DNA from: Solibacillus sp. FSL K6-1523
GTDB lineage: Bacteria > Bacillota > Bacilli > Bacillales_A > Planococcaceae
Length of the DNA stretch: 64,000 nt
Direction: 5' to 3'
Assembly (NCBI RefSeq): GCF_038005225.1
Contig: NZ_JBBOSU010000001.1
Location: forward strand, 794,001 to 858,000
Program-made: the position numbers and the translations under genes
The notes under the pieces: model-generated
The model's database searches: none
Told to the model about the DNA's origin: nothing
Seen by the model: the letters and a program-made list of their open reading frames with translations, nothing else
Shown: piece after piece, positions 35,244-44,517 of the stretch
Numbering within the stretch: the first letter of the stretch is position 1
Layout: the number at the start of each line of letters is the position of its first letter

Positions 35244-35603
35244 GTGGCTTATCAAGTAATCACAGATTGTCCCGTTTGCAGTAAAACATTGAAAATTACA
35301 AAGTTACAGTGCTCTCATTGTCACACTACAATTGAAAACGAATTTGAATTATCGAAGTTAGCATCCTTATCGAAGGATCAACTTCATTTTGTAGAAGTAT
35401 TTTTAACTTGTCGAGGGAATATTAAAGAAGTTGAAAAGGAATTGGGGATTTCATATCCAACAGTTCGTGGCAAGCTAACAGACATCATTTCATACCTTGG
35501 ATATGTACAGAAGAAGAAAAATGAAGTAGACGAGAAAAAGGTAGTGAATATGTTGGAAAATGGCGAAATCACACCAGAAGAAGCAATCAAACTCTTAACT
35601 TGA
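35244..35603 (+). CDS. DUF2089 regulator-like protein
   Basis: 119 residues. N-terminal zinc-ribbon-like CPVC and CSHCH cysteines (9-26), a helix-turn-helix (about 45-85: KEVEKELGISYPTVRGKLTD) and a C-terminal helical hairpin ENGEITPEEAIKLL of the SHOCT-like kind. GTG start behind AAAGGGGTG. It likely binds DNA; the two following small genes carry matching N-terminal hairpins or membrane parts, a common cluster in bacilli of unknown job. Confidence 0.82.
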   Translation: MAYQVITDCPVCSKTLKITKLQCSHCHTTIENEFELSKLASLSKDQLHFVEVFLTCRGNIKEVEKELGISYPTVRGKLTDIISYLGYVQKKKNEVDEKKVVNMLENGEITPEEAIKLLT

Positions 35604-35789
35604 TTCAGTGGGGGTTCAACCCCCAGCTGAATTGGGGAACAAAGGCTAAACCCGTCACGCCCTGTGACAACGCCTTTGTGACCAACATCATGTTGGCCTA
35701 AGCCCCCGGCGGATGTCACAGATTTTTAAGGGGAGTTTTTCGAGCGCGCTCGAAAAAATCTGGACGCAATTGCGCCGAGGCGTAATTGA
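35598..35789 (-). repeat. Modular palindromic element, copy R7
   Basis: Right to left: T at 35767-35788, core hairpin TTTTTCGAGC/GCTCGAAAAA, cloverleaf at 35634-35706 (CAAAGGC/GCCTTTG, GTCAC/GTGAC, CCAAC/GTTGG), palindrome C at 35599-35632. It fills the space between DUF2089 and the SHOCT-like gene; T ends 26 bases before the start codon at 35815. Module C begins at the stop codon of the DUF2089 gene. Confidence 0.92.
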
Positions 35790-35814
35790 TAAGAAAAATA
35801 GGGAGGAATTTACC

Positions 35815-36204
35815 ATGCAAGAGGAAATTGCAAGAGTATTAACAATGGTTCAAGAAGGTAAAATTGATGCAGATCAGGGAGCAGAACTGATTCAAGTGTT
35901 ACAAGAGAAAGTAGGAACAAGTAATAATGGTGTTGAAAAATCAACAAAATATTTAGATAAAACTTTAAAAATCCGTGTTGAATCAACTGAAAACGATAAC
36001 GTCAAAGTGAATGTGCCTATAAAACTTGTCAAGGTTGTACTACTAGCTGGGCACAGTATCGCAGCTAGCATCCCTCAATCGGAAAAATACGTGAAAGATA
36101 TAGACATTAACTTGATTATTGAAGCGATTGAAAACGAATTAGATGGCCAAATTGTTGATATTAAATCGGCAAACGGGGATATCGTTTCGGTCATTATTGA
36201 ATAG
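35815..36204 (+). CDS. SHOCT-like N-terminal domain protein
   Basis: 129 residues. The first 35 form a helical hairpin (EEIARVLTMVQEGKIDADQG) of the SHOCT-like/YvlB type; the second half has VNVPIKLVKVVLLAGH and an acidic strand region ending SVIIE. ATG 35815 has AGGGAGGA upstream; the open frame to 35713 runs through element R7 and is not coding. Probably acts with the DUF2089 protein; function unknown. Confidence 0.8.
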   Translation: MQEEIARVLTMVQEGKIDADQGAELIQVLQEKVGTSNNGVEKSTKYLDKTLKIRVESTENDNVKVNVPIKLVKVVLLAGHSIAASIPQSEKYVKDIDINLIIEAIENELDGQIVDIKSANGDIVSVIIE

Positions 36205-36214
36205 TGATTTGCTT

Positions 36215-36495
36215 ATGATACGTGTAAAAGTGAAAGCGAAAGGCATTCGATTTATCATTCCTGTTCCATATGCAATTTTAAACATTACGATTTCAATTGC
36301 AACTTCAAAGTTTTTGCAGAAAAAATTAAATAAATGGACAAAAGAGCACTTCGAAAGAAAAAAATAGATTTTACCTTTCCACTACTAGATAAAAAAATGC
36401 TGAAGCCTATCGTCAAAGAACTAAAAAATCATAAGGGAATCGTGTTAGTAGATGTTAAAGCGAAAGACGGTACTGAGGTTAAGATTAGACTATAA
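36215..36495 (+). pseudogene. Frameshifted small membrane protein of the DUF2089/SHOCT cluster
   Basis: ATG 36215 gives 50 residues with one membrane segment (IPVPYAILNITISIATS) and stops at 36365. The next frame goes on with KIDFTFPLLDKKMLKPIV and ends DGTEVKIRL at 36495, which completes the usual protein of this cluster. The break is at a run of seven A (36358-36364); one more A would join both parts into 93 residues. It may be a real mutation, a reading error, or slippage expression. Confidence 0.65.
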
Positions 36496-36583
36496 TTTCA
36501 ACTAACACAAAATTCTAATCTTGCAATACATTTAAGCTTGTCACATACTTTTGCTATTATTATCTGCAAAGTTTAGGGAGGTA

Positions 36584-36963
36584 TCGAACTAACCTTGTTA
36601 TTAGATACGCGTAACTTCCTAAAAAAGGGAATATTGATTTCTATCCTAATTCTAGTATAGCTTCTATTAATGAATCAACCATTCGCATAAAATCTTCTGA
36701 AGGAATCGTTTCACTTCAAAATGATTATGTATTTTTTCTCATCGGCTATCAACCTAATAATTAACTGCTTCAAAGCATTGGAATTGAAACCGACCTCTCT
36801 TCACCAGAGCCTTACTTTGATCCAGAGACATATTGAATCAAATGTGAAGGACGTTTTTCTTACCAGCGCTGTAACAGGCTGAATTACAAATCGTGTCTAC
36901 ATTGAAGATGGACGTTTCCATGGCATGAAAATCGCAAATGAAATTGCCCAACGTCTGTCCTAA
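36584..36963 (+). pseudogene. Decayed remnant of a YpdA-like bacillithiol-disulfide reductase
   Basis: Translated pieces IELTLLLDTRN, SSIASINESTIRIKSSEG, DYVFFLIGYQPN, LQSIGIETDL, YFDPETY and VYIEDGRFHGMKIANEI line up in order with the C-terminal half of YpdA-type flavoprotein disulfide reductases. In-frame stops interrupt it after GYQPNN, after DPETY and in the TSAVTG part, and a -1 shift occurs near 36853. The N-terminal half is gone. Recognition is by memory of the family pattern. Confidence 0.6.
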
Positions 36964-37495
36964 TTTCAAAGTAATTCCTAATGTTAAAAGTTCTATAAAT
37001 TATGATTAATGTAATTTACAGAGCTTTTTTATTATATTTTAATACACAGTTAAGTAATCCAATCAGTTGTATCTAATTATTGTAGGGCATTATCCAAATG
37101 GTCCTCTATGGAAAATTGACATGTGATTACATAAGATAATTCCCTTGACCGATAGTTTTAAATATCTCTGGAAGTCGTTGCTTATATATAATTTTGGGAA
37201 GTTGATCTATTTACGCCACCTCCTTGTAGTTTACATAATAAAAATAATGCGTTTATCGTTAACAAATATTTATTTACAAATTATCACCCCTCGCCGTCTC
37301 ACTCTTTTTCAGAATCCATATAAAAAGCTCTACCTCAATTAAAACTCCTGAATAATTTAAAAATCCAAGCCAACAATCATTAATATGACACAATCCTACA
37401 AATAAATAGGAGTTATTGTTCGACAAAAAAGGGAAATATATAACAAAACTCGAATAATAGAGAAGATAAGCAAGAATAGAGGGAGTTATTCATTC
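36964..37495. other. Intergenic stretch with no clear feature
   Basis: AT-rich sequence between the YpdA remnant and the RND pump. I see no convincing gene, repeat or riboswitch. A promoter for the pump must lie here, but no strong -35/-10 pair stands out. Confidence 0.5.
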
Positions 37496-40400
37496 ATGAA
37501 AATTAGTGACTTTTCGATAAAAAGACCTGTATTTACAGTTGTTTCGATGATATTCGTCATATTGCTTGGCGCGGTATCGTTTTTTAAAATTCCAGTAACA
37601 TTAATACCCGACTTGAATCCACCGATTGGCGTCGTTGTAACGAATTATCCTGGGGCAAGTCCGACCGAGGTAAATGAAAAGGTTACAAAGCCTTTAGAAG
37701 CTGTTTTAGCGACGTTACCAGGTATAAAAAAAGTTCAGTCTACATCATTAGAAAGCTCCAATCTCATTATATTAGAGTTCAATTGGTCGACCAATATGGA
37801 CAAGGCACAAACGGATATTTTACAGCGCATCGATATGGTAACATTGCCGAAAGATGCGGGAAAACCGAGTTTTTTAAAGTTTGATCCTGCTCAGTTTCCA
37901 ATTATACAGCTTGCACTTTCCGCTAAAAATGAACAGGTGGATGTAAGAGAAATTGCGGAATTGTTAGAACAAGAATTGAAGCGTACAGAAGGGGTTGCAA
38001 GTGTTTCCGTATCTGGGAAGCTTGTGGAGGAAATTCAAGTAGAAGCAGATCCAAGTAAACTTGAAGCAAATCGTTTAACGCAAGCAGATTTAATCCAAAT
38101 CATTCAAGCGAGTAATATTTCGATGCCAGGAGCAGAAATTTCGACGAATGAAGGCCAATTACTGACAACACGTGTCATAAGCTCCTTTACTTCGCCACAA
38201 CAAATTGCAGATTTAATTATTTCAGTCAATCCTTTGACAGGGGATGCCTTGAAAGTAAGTGATGTTGCAATAGTCGAGCGAAAAGAACAAAAAACGAATA
38301 CAATTACACGAGCAAATGACCATCCAGCTGTTTTGATGTCTGTTTTACAGGAATCGGGGGCAAATACGGCGAGTGTGTCGAAGGTTTTTCAACAAGAATT
38401 AGCAACATTATTAGAACAACCACAATATGAAGGAGTAGAAGCAACAATTTTGTTCGACCAAGGCAACTATGTGCGCCTCGCAATTAATAATATTGGCACC
38501 TCGCTCATTTTTGGTGGGATTTTTGCGATGCTTGTCTTATTTTTCTTTTTGCGCGGTATTCGGAGCCCACTCATTATAGGCGTAGCCATCCCGTATGCAG
38601 TTATCGTGACATTTGTTTTAATGTATTTTGCTGATTTTTCATTGAACATTATGACGCTCGGTGCATTAGCGCTCGGTATTGGGATGTTGGTCGATAATGC
38701 GATTGTCGTCATCGAAAATATTGAACGTCATATCGAGTTAGGGCAATCGCCAAAGGACGCTGCTTCTAAAGGAACAAAGGAGGTTGCATTAGCAATTATT
38801 GCCTCCACATTAACAACGGTGGCTGTATTCGTTCCAGTCATTTTTATTAGTGGACTCATTGGTAAGATTTTCACTGAATTTGCCCTAACGATTTCATTTA
38901 GTTTATTTGCATCGTTAGTCGTTGCATTAACGGTTGTTCCAATGTTTGCGAGTCGATTATTAACAGTGAAATCAGGGAACTTAGTAGAAAAACGGAAGCA
39001 ATCCGCCTTTTATCGACAATTTGCCAAAACACTGCAATGGGCGTTACAACATCGCCTCATTGTGATGTCGGTAACGGTTATTTTATTAGGGGCTTCAGGC
39101 TTTTCATTATACAAAACAGGGACGGAATTTATCCCTGCAACAGATGAAGGTTTCGTCACAGTATCGGTAAAATTGCCAAAAAGCGCGTCGATGCAATCAA
39201 GTGAAGCAATCGTGTCGGAAATTGAAACACTTCTGCGCGAAGAAAAGGTAGTCGATGTTTTCGTTAGTTTAATTGGAGGGAACCAGCAATCGATTTCACG
39301 GGGGACAACGAGCGTAAATGAGAGTGAAATTTCAATTAAATTAGTGCCATTAGCAGAGCGCGACCAATCGATTTTTGAATTTGTCGAACAACTGGAAGAA
39401 AAGGTTGAAAAGCAAATTGGCGAACGCGCGGAAGTATCGTATTCATTAGCTTCTTCATCTGGTTCGACGCCGCATACATTAACGTTTCGTGCGACTGATA
39501 CGGATGAAAATCGGTTAACAGAAACGGTACACGCGATTCAACAGGAAATCGAGAAAATTGCTACGGTCACAGAAGTCATGACCGATTTAGATGCGACAAA
39601 AGAAGAAATTCAAATCGAAATAAATCGAGATGCGGCACAGCAATACGGTATTCTGCCAGCACAAATTGCACAAACAGTTAATAATATGACACGAGGAATG
39701 TTCACAACGCAAATGATTGCTGATGATGGGGAAGTTTTAGCGGTTTATACCGGATTTGGTCGTGCTTTTAATGAAAATGTCGAGGCATTGAAAAAAATGA
39801 AGATTCGAACAAATGCCGGGGTCTTTGTGGAATTGCAGCAGTTAGCAAATATTCAAAAGAAGCAAGCGCAAACGGCCATCAGACGCTCTGATCAAGCAGC
39901 GGCAGTAGCCTTTTTTGTAAAGTATCAATCATCCGAATCGTTAAGCGGGATTTCGAAAAAAGTGGATGATGCCATCGCTCGCGTAGAAGTACCGAGTGCG
40001 ACGAAAATTGTCCATGGTGGAGACCGTGAATTATTTGATAGCGCGAAGCAGGATATGATATTAGCGATTATATTAGCAGTTATTCTTGTGTATATCGTTA
40101 TGGCAGCACAGTTCGAGTCCTTTAAGCTTCCGTTTGTCATGATATTTAGTGTGCCGCTTATGGTAATTGGAGTAGCGGGTGCGCTATTCATAACGAATAC
40201 TTTACTTGGTGTTACGGCAATTATCGGCATTTTAATATTGGTTGGTATTGTTGTGAATAATGGTATTGTTTTAGTCGATTATATTAATCAAAAACGTCAG
40301 CAAGGCATGGCACTCGAGGAAGCAATAATTGAAGGGACACAGGATCGGATACGCCCTATTTTGATGACGGCACTTACGACAATACTTGGTTTAATTCCAC

Positions 40401-40537
40401 TAGCTCTAGGAATTGGGGAAGGGACGGAGATGAACGAACCGATGGCGATTGTTGTGATCGGAGGTTTACTAAGCTCGACCATTTTAACGTTAATTATTGT
40501 ACCTATTATATATAGCCTAATTGAAAAAGAGACATGA
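37496..40537 (+). CDS. swrC: RND efflux transporter, SwrC/AcrB type
   Basis: 1013 residues, two halves each with one plus five membrane helices and a large outer loop. N-terminus MKISDFSIKRPVFTVVSM; functional proton-relay region GALALGIGMLVDNAIVVIENIE with the paired Asp; second-half GILILVGIVVNNGIVLVDYI. In B. subtilis SwrC exports surfactin and aids swarming; substrates here are unknown. No membrane fusion partner is adjacent, as is usual in Gram-positives. A dehydrogenase gene follows within 30 bases. Confidence 0.88.
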   Translation: MKISDFSIKRPVFTVVSMIFVILLGAVSFFKIPVTLIPDLNPPIGVVVTNYPGASPTEVNEKVTKPLEAVLATLPGIKKVQSTSLESSNLIILEFNWSTNMDKAQTDILQRIDMVTLPKDAGKPSFLKFDPAQFPIIQLALSAKNEQVDVREIAELLEQELKRTEGVASVSVSGKLVEEIQVEADPSKLEANRLTQADLIQIIQASNISMPGAEISTNEGQLLTTRVISSFTSPQQIADLIISVNPLTGDALKVSDVAIVERKEQKTNTITRANDHPAVLMSVLQESGANTASVSKVFQQELATLLEQPQYEGVEATILFDQGNYVRLAINNIGTSLIFGGIFAMLVLFFFLRGIRSPLIIGVAIPYAVIVTFVLMYFADFSLNIMTLGALALGIGMLVDNAIVVIENIERHIELGQSPKDAASKGTKEVALAIIASTLTTVAVFVPVIFISGLIGKIFTEFALTISFSLFASLVVALTVVPMFASRLLTVKSGNLVEKRKQSAFYRQFAKTLQWALQHRLIVMSVTVILLGASGFSLYKTGTEFIPATDEGFVTVSVKLPKSASMQSSEAIVSEIETLLREEKVVDVFVSLIGGNQQSISRGTTSVNESEISIKLVPLAERDQSIFEFVEQLEEKVEKQIGERAEVSYSLASSSGSTPHTLTFRATDTDENRLTETVHAIQQEIEKIATVTEVMTDLDATKEEIQIEINRDAAQQYGILPAQIAQTVNNMTRGMFTTQMIADDGEVLAVYTGFGRAFNENVEALKKMKIRTNAGVFVELQQLANIQKKQAQTAIRRSDQAAAVAFFVKYQSSESLSGISKKVDDAIARVEVPSATKIVHGGDRELFDSAKQDMILAIILAVILVYIVMAAQFESFKLPFVMIFSVPLMVIGVAGALFITNTLLGVTAIIGILILVGIVVNNGIVLVDYINQKRQQGMALEEAIIEGTQDRIRPILMTALTTILGLIPLALGIGEGTEMNEPMAIVVIGGLLSSTILTLIIVPIIYSLIEKET

Positions 40538-40566
40538 ACTGTTTGTTCAAAACAGGGGGAAAAGAA

Positions 40567-41652
40567 ATGGGAATTCACTTTTTTACAGGTTTTCCTGGCT
40601 TCGTTGCAACAGAATTAATTCAGCAACTTTTTAAAGAGGGGATTACAAAGCAAGTTTATGCAGTCGTTTTATCATCTGAGTTAGCAAAGGCAAAAACGAA
40701 AGGCGCATTTATTGAGAGGCAGTATGAAGGCTGTAAAATCGTCCTTTTTGAAGGGGATATTACGCTACCTAATTTAGGTTTAGCAAATGAAGAATTGGCT
40801 ATTATTATCCCGAAAATTACCGTTGTTTGGCATTTAGCTGCGAATACAGATTTAGCAGTCACGCGCGAAGTTGGTTGGAAGGTTAATGTTCATGGCACGG
40901 CCAATGTGAATGAGTTTGCCTGCTGTTTGGAAAATTTGGAACGCTACATGTATTTTAGCTCGTCTTATATTGCAGGCAAACGTAAAGGGACGATTTTGGA
41001 GATGGAGCTCATTCGCCCAGCAGCGTTTCATAATTATTATGAGGAAACAAAATTTGAGGCTGAATTATTAGTAGATGATTTAAAGTTGGAGCTCCCCATT
41101 ACAATTATCCGTCCAAGTATTATTTATGGACATTCTCAAACGGGAGTAACGCAAAAGTTTGATGGGATTTATTTTTTATTAAATGCAGTAGAATATTTCA
41201 AAAGTAAATTGGTCATACCTCAATTAGGGAGCAAACATACATTACTTCAGATGGTTTCCATTGATTATGTTGCAAAGACGAGTGTACGCTTATGTCTGTT
41301 GCCAGAAGCAGTAGGAGAGACGCTTCATATTACAGGAAGTCAACCATATACCGCAGCACAAATATATCAAGAAATTGTGAAGGAAATGACGGGTAAAAAA
41401 CCATTTTGCCCATTACCTTTAGGGATCGCCAAAGCAATGTTGGAACAATCGAATATTCGCAAGCTCATGCATGTAAAACCACAAACGGTTGATTATTTAG
41501 ATTATGAAGGAAAATTTGATACGAAAGATTTTGACCAATTAATTGCTTCGTCTGAAATCGCTTGTTGTGATGTGATGCAAACGTTACCAACACTCATAAA
41601 ATTTTATGAAGAAAACAAACATCTCCAAAGTTATTATGTAAAAATGGACTAA
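40567..41652 (+). CDS. NAD-binding (male sterility type) SDR oxidoreductase
   Basis: 361 residues of the extended short-chain dehydrogenase group. N-terminal dinucleotide motif FTGFPGFVATELI, then HLAANTDLAV, SSSYIAG and active-site Tyr/Lys in YYEETKFEAE. The group includes fatty acyl reductases and thioester reductases; the substrate is not known. ATG 40567 with CAGGGGG. Probably in one transcript with the RND pump, which may hint at lipid or lipopeptide handling. Confidence 0.82.
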   Translation: MGIHFFTGFPGFVATELIQQLFKEGITKQVYAVVLSSELAKAKTKGAFIERQYEGCKIVLFEGDITLPNLGLANEELAIIIPKITVVWHLAANTDLAVTREVGWKVNVHGTANVNEFACCLENLERYMYFSSSYIAGKRKGTILEMELIRPAAFHNYYEETKFEAELLVDDLKLELPITIIRPSIIYGHSQTGVTQKFDGIYFLLNAVEYFKSKLVIPQLGSKHTLLQMVSIDYVAKTSVRLCLLPEAVGETLHITGSQPYTAAQIYQEIVKEMTGKKPFCPLPLGIAKAMLEQSNIRKLMHVKPQTVDYLDYEGKFDTKDFDQLIASSEIACCDVMQTLPTLIKFYEENKHLQSYYVKMD

Positions 41653-41732
41653 TGATAGAATTTGGTTGATTTTTTTGGGCTTTATCGTTAAACTAACAAT
41701 ATAATTGAATTGAATATCCGTTGACTTGTTGT

Positions 41733-42094
41733 CAAAGGGGAGTAGCTATATAGGAATTGGATAGAGAAATGACGAAATCAATTACGCCTTTGCGTAATTG
41801 CGTCCAGATTTTATTCGAGCTCGCTCGAATAACTCCTTTAAAAAATCTGTGACATCCGCTGGGGCTTAACTTGAATCAGCTGTGGTTTGAATCCCACTGA
41901 ATAGAGTTGCCAATTCGGCATTCATCCGCCCACTTATAAAAGTAGGGGACTTCTGCTGAATCTAGTTAAAGCGTTTTCTATCATTACAATGACCTTATTT
42001 CACATTCGTCAATACATGGTTAGGAGCCATCGGGTGTGATAGCATAAATGTGCTTAGCAAGACCTTTGCCTATTTAATTAGGCAGAGGTCTTTT
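41733..42094 (+). promoter_or_regulatory. yybP-ykoY Mn2+ riboswitch with a repeat inserted in P2
   Basis: The 5' part CAAAGGGGAGTAGC (41733-41746) and the 3' part, CGTCAATACATGG at 42007 with TTAGCAAGACCTTTG (42054-42068), are the conserved strands of this riboswitch; CAAAGG pairs with CCTTTG as P1. A stem 41760-41768/41974-41982 (GATAGAGAA with TTTTCTATC) fits P2, and element R8 lies in its loop. GACCTTTGCCTA/TAGGCAGAGGTC (42061-42090) plus T-run is the terminator that competes with P1. The family turns on Mn exporters when Mn2+ binds. Confidence 0.85.
41779..41966 (+). repeat. Modular palindromic element, copy R8 (inside the riboswitch)
   Basis: T at 41779-41800, core hairpin TATTCGAGC/GCTCGAATA (both arms changed together relative to TTTTCGAGC/GCTCGAAAA), TCTGTGACATCCGC, palindrome C (ACTTGAATCAGC and its GCTGAATCTAGTT partner), and the L hairpin in reverse at 41917-41954. 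Here T faces upstream, away from terC. Confidence 0.92.
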
Positions 42095-42185
42095 GTTTTT
42101 GCCTAAAATGGATAATTTTTTCAATTAAATCAAATTAATTCCCTATGAAAAAGGGTAAAATGAAAATAAAAGGGGGACAAATCTC

Positions 42186-42944
42186 ATGGAAGCGATTTTA
42201 TTAGAATACGCATGGGTCTTACTTGTACTTATATTTTTAGAAGGCTTACTTGCGGCAGATAATGCAGTTGTAATGGCTGTCATGGTGAAGCACTTACCAA
42301 AAGAACAGCAAAAAAAGGCACTATTTTACGGATTATTTGGGGCGTTCCTATTCCGCTTTATTGCTCTATTCTTAATTACATTTTTGGCGAAGTATTGGGA
42401 AATTCAAGCATTAGGGGCAGCTTACTTACTGTTCATATCGATTAAGCATTTATATGACAATCACTTTAAGAAAGAGGAACCTGAAGAAGAAGGTAAAGAG
42501 AAAAAGGGTTCTGGCTTCTGGATGACAGTTTTAAAAGTAGAACTTGCGGATATCGCATTTGCGATTGACTCGATGTTAGCGGCAGTAGCAATTGCTATTA
42601 CATTACCACATATTGGTGATATGACTGTTGGTGGCATTAATGCTGGACCGTTTGCTGTCATGTTCCTAGGTGGTTTCATCGGACTTGTCATTATGCGTTT
42701 CGCTGCACAAATGTTTGTAAAATTATTAAACGATTACCCATCACTCGAAACAACGGCATTTTTAATTGTTGGATGGGTAGGGGTTAAACTTGCAGTACTT
42801 GCATTAGGTCACGAAAAATTAGCAATTATTGATCCAAGCTTCCCACACTCTACTACTTGGAAAGTCATTTTCTGGGTTGTATTGCTTGGCTTAGCAATTG
42901 GCGGATATGTTGTTAGTATGGTTAAACATAAAAAAGCAAAATAA
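42186..42944 (+). CDS. TerC-family metal exporter (YkoY type)
   Basis: 252 residues with seven membrane helices. Metal-site motifs FLEGLLAADNAVVMAVMV and LKVELADIAFAIDSMLA, each with an acidic residue in the helix, are typical. TerC proteins YkoY/YceF of B. subtilis export Mn2+, partly to load secreted enzymes. The Mn2+ riboswitch just upstream fits that role. ATG 42186 follows AAAGGGGGA. Own terminator downstream. Confidence 0.92.
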   Translation: MEAILLEYAWVLLVLIFLEGLLAADNAVVMAVMVKHLPKEQQKKALFYGLFGAFLFRFIALFLITFLAKYWEIQALGAAYLLFISIKHLYDNHFKKEEPEEEGKEKKGSGFWMTVLKVELADIAFAIDSMLAAVAIAITLPHIGDMTVGGINAGPFAVMFLGGFIGLVIMRFAAQMFVKLLNDYPSLETTAFLIVGWVGVKLAVLALGHEKLAIIDPSFPHSTTWKVIFWVVLLGLAIGGYVVSMVKHKKAK

Positions 42945-42962
42945 CTAAATTTTTATAAAGGG

Positions 42963-42997
42963 CGAAAATGTTGTTCATTCAGCATTTTCGTTTTTTT
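42963..42997 (+). terminator. Terminator of terC
   Basis: CGAAAATG and CATTTTCG arms, then seven T. Confidence 0.85.
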
Positions 42998-43118
42998 AAT
43001 GTATAAACAGGAATATTTTTTAACATAAATCCAATACTTAATAGGTATGTTCTTTTCTTTACTCCAACTATTTATTATACTAGGAGAAAAAGTTTCGATT
43101 GAAAAGGAGGCGATTTGA

Positions 43119-44468
43119 GTGCCTTTAAAAAAGCTCGTTTCAGGGAAGATTACGCCTTTCCAAATATTGCTTACATATTACTCCATTGCTATTTTTATTT
43201 CATTTTTACTATTGCGTATCCCAGGAGTGCATTTAGAAGGAGTAGACGTTTCCTATTTGGATAGTTTGTTTACAGCGGTTAGCGCAGTTAGTGTAACAGG
43301 ATTAACGACTGTAACGGTTGCAGAAACATATAGTAACCTCGGATTGGCAATGATTCTCCTTATTTTACAATTTGGAGCAATCGGTATTATGTCGATTGGT
43401 ACATTTGTTTGGTTGCTTGTCGGGAAAAAAATTGGGATGCGTGAGCGCCAATTAATTATGATTGACCATAATCAATATAATCTTTCTGGGGTAGTTGGAT
43501 TAATTAAACAAATTGCGAAACTCATACTGCTCATTGAAGTGATTGGTGCGATTATATTATCAGTGCATTTTAAACATTATTTTGATACATGGGAAGAAGC
43601 GATTATTAATGGGGTTTTTGCTTCCATCTCCGCTACGACAAATGGAGGATTTGATATTACTGGGATGAGCTTACAACCATTCCACCTTGATTATTTCGTA
43701 CAATTTGTGACGATGATTTTAATCTTTTTAGGGGCGATTGGGTTCCCTGTATTGATTGAAGTTAAAACGTTTTTATTGAAAAAGAATCCTGCTTTTCGCT
43801 TTAGCTTATTTACAAAAATTACGACCGTCACATATGCTGCATTATTTGCTGTTGGAACGGTTGTCATCCTAATTTTAGAATCATTTCAATCGTTTAAAGG
43901 GATGGTTTGGCATGAGGCGCTCTTTTCTGCGATGTATCATTCCGTGTCGACTCGTTCAGCCGGCTTAACGACGTATGACGTGCGGACATTCAGTGAGGCA
44001 ACAGACTTGTTTATGAGTGTCCTAATGTTTATTGGAGCTTCTCCAAGTTCGGTAGGCGGTGGAATAAGGACGACGACTTTTGCGATTGTCATTCTATTTT
44101 TAATTACCTATTCACGAGGACATTCAACGATTCAAATTTTTAAAAGAGAAATTCATTTAATAGATGTTTCTCGGTCCTTTGCGGTATTAATTTTTGCGCT
44201 ACTTATGGTGCTTACTGCGACGATGACATTACTTATTACCGAGCAGCATGCAACAATGACTGAAATTATTTTCGAAATTACGTCCGCATTCGGGACTTGT
44301 GGGATGTCTCTAGGAATTACAGGGGATTTATCGACGTTTGGTAAAGTCATCATTATGGTATTAATGTTCATCGGGCGTGTAGGATTAATTTCGTTCTTAT
44401 ATTCGCTCGGCGGGAAATCAAATAAAAAAAATTATCATTATCCAAAGGAACGTGTCATTATTGGATAA
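43119..44468 (+). CDS. ktrB: Potassium uptake channel subunit KtrB/TrkH
   Basis: 449 residues with four membrane-pore-membrane repeats; selectivity-filter-like parts are TAVSAVSVTGLTTV, ISATTNGGFDITG, STRSAGLTTYD and TSAFGTCGMSLG. Imports K+ with Na+ when joined to a KtrA ring. No ktrA is adjacent, as with B. subtilis ktrD, so the regulatory subunit must be elsewhere. GTG start at 43119 with AAAGGAGGCG. Own terminator. Confidence 0.9.
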   Translation: MPLKKLVSGKITPFQILLTYYSIAIFISFLLLRIPGVHLEGVDVSYLDSLFTAVSAVSVTGLTTVTVAETYSNLGLAMILLILQFGAIGIMSIGTFVWLLVGKKIGMRERQLIMIDHNQYNLSGVVGLIKQIAKLILLIEVIGAIILSVHFKHYFDTWEEAIINGVFASISATTNGGFDITGMSLQPFHLDYFVQFVTMILIFLGAIGFPVLIEVKTFLLKKNPAFRFSLFTKITTVTYAALFAVGTVVILILESFQSFKGMVWHEALFSAMYHSVSTRSAGLTTYDVRTFSEATDLFMSVLMFIGASPSSVGGGIRTTTFAIVILFLITYSRGHSTIQIFKREIHLIDVSRSFAVLIFALLMVLTATMTLLITEQHATMTEIIFEITSAFGTCGMSLGITGDLSTFGKVIIMVLMFIGRVGLISFLYSLGGKSNKKNYHYPKERVIIG

Positions 44469-44475
44469 ATAAAAA

Positions 44476-44509
44476 AGCTTCAAAATCGATCAAGATTTTG
44501 AAGCCTTTT
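44476..44509. terminator. Terminator of ktrB
   Basis: AAGCTTCAAAATC and GATTTTGAAGC.TT arms with T-run. Confidence 0.85.
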
Positions 44510-44517
44510 AATTAAAT

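Noticed and set aside
35713-35814. Extended N-terminus of the SHOCT-like protein
   Set aside because: It is translated repeat R7; the ATG at 35815 has a good site.
37145-37342. 65-codon reading frame in the gap before the RND pump
   Set aside because: No ribosome binding site, odd composition, and no recognisable protein features.
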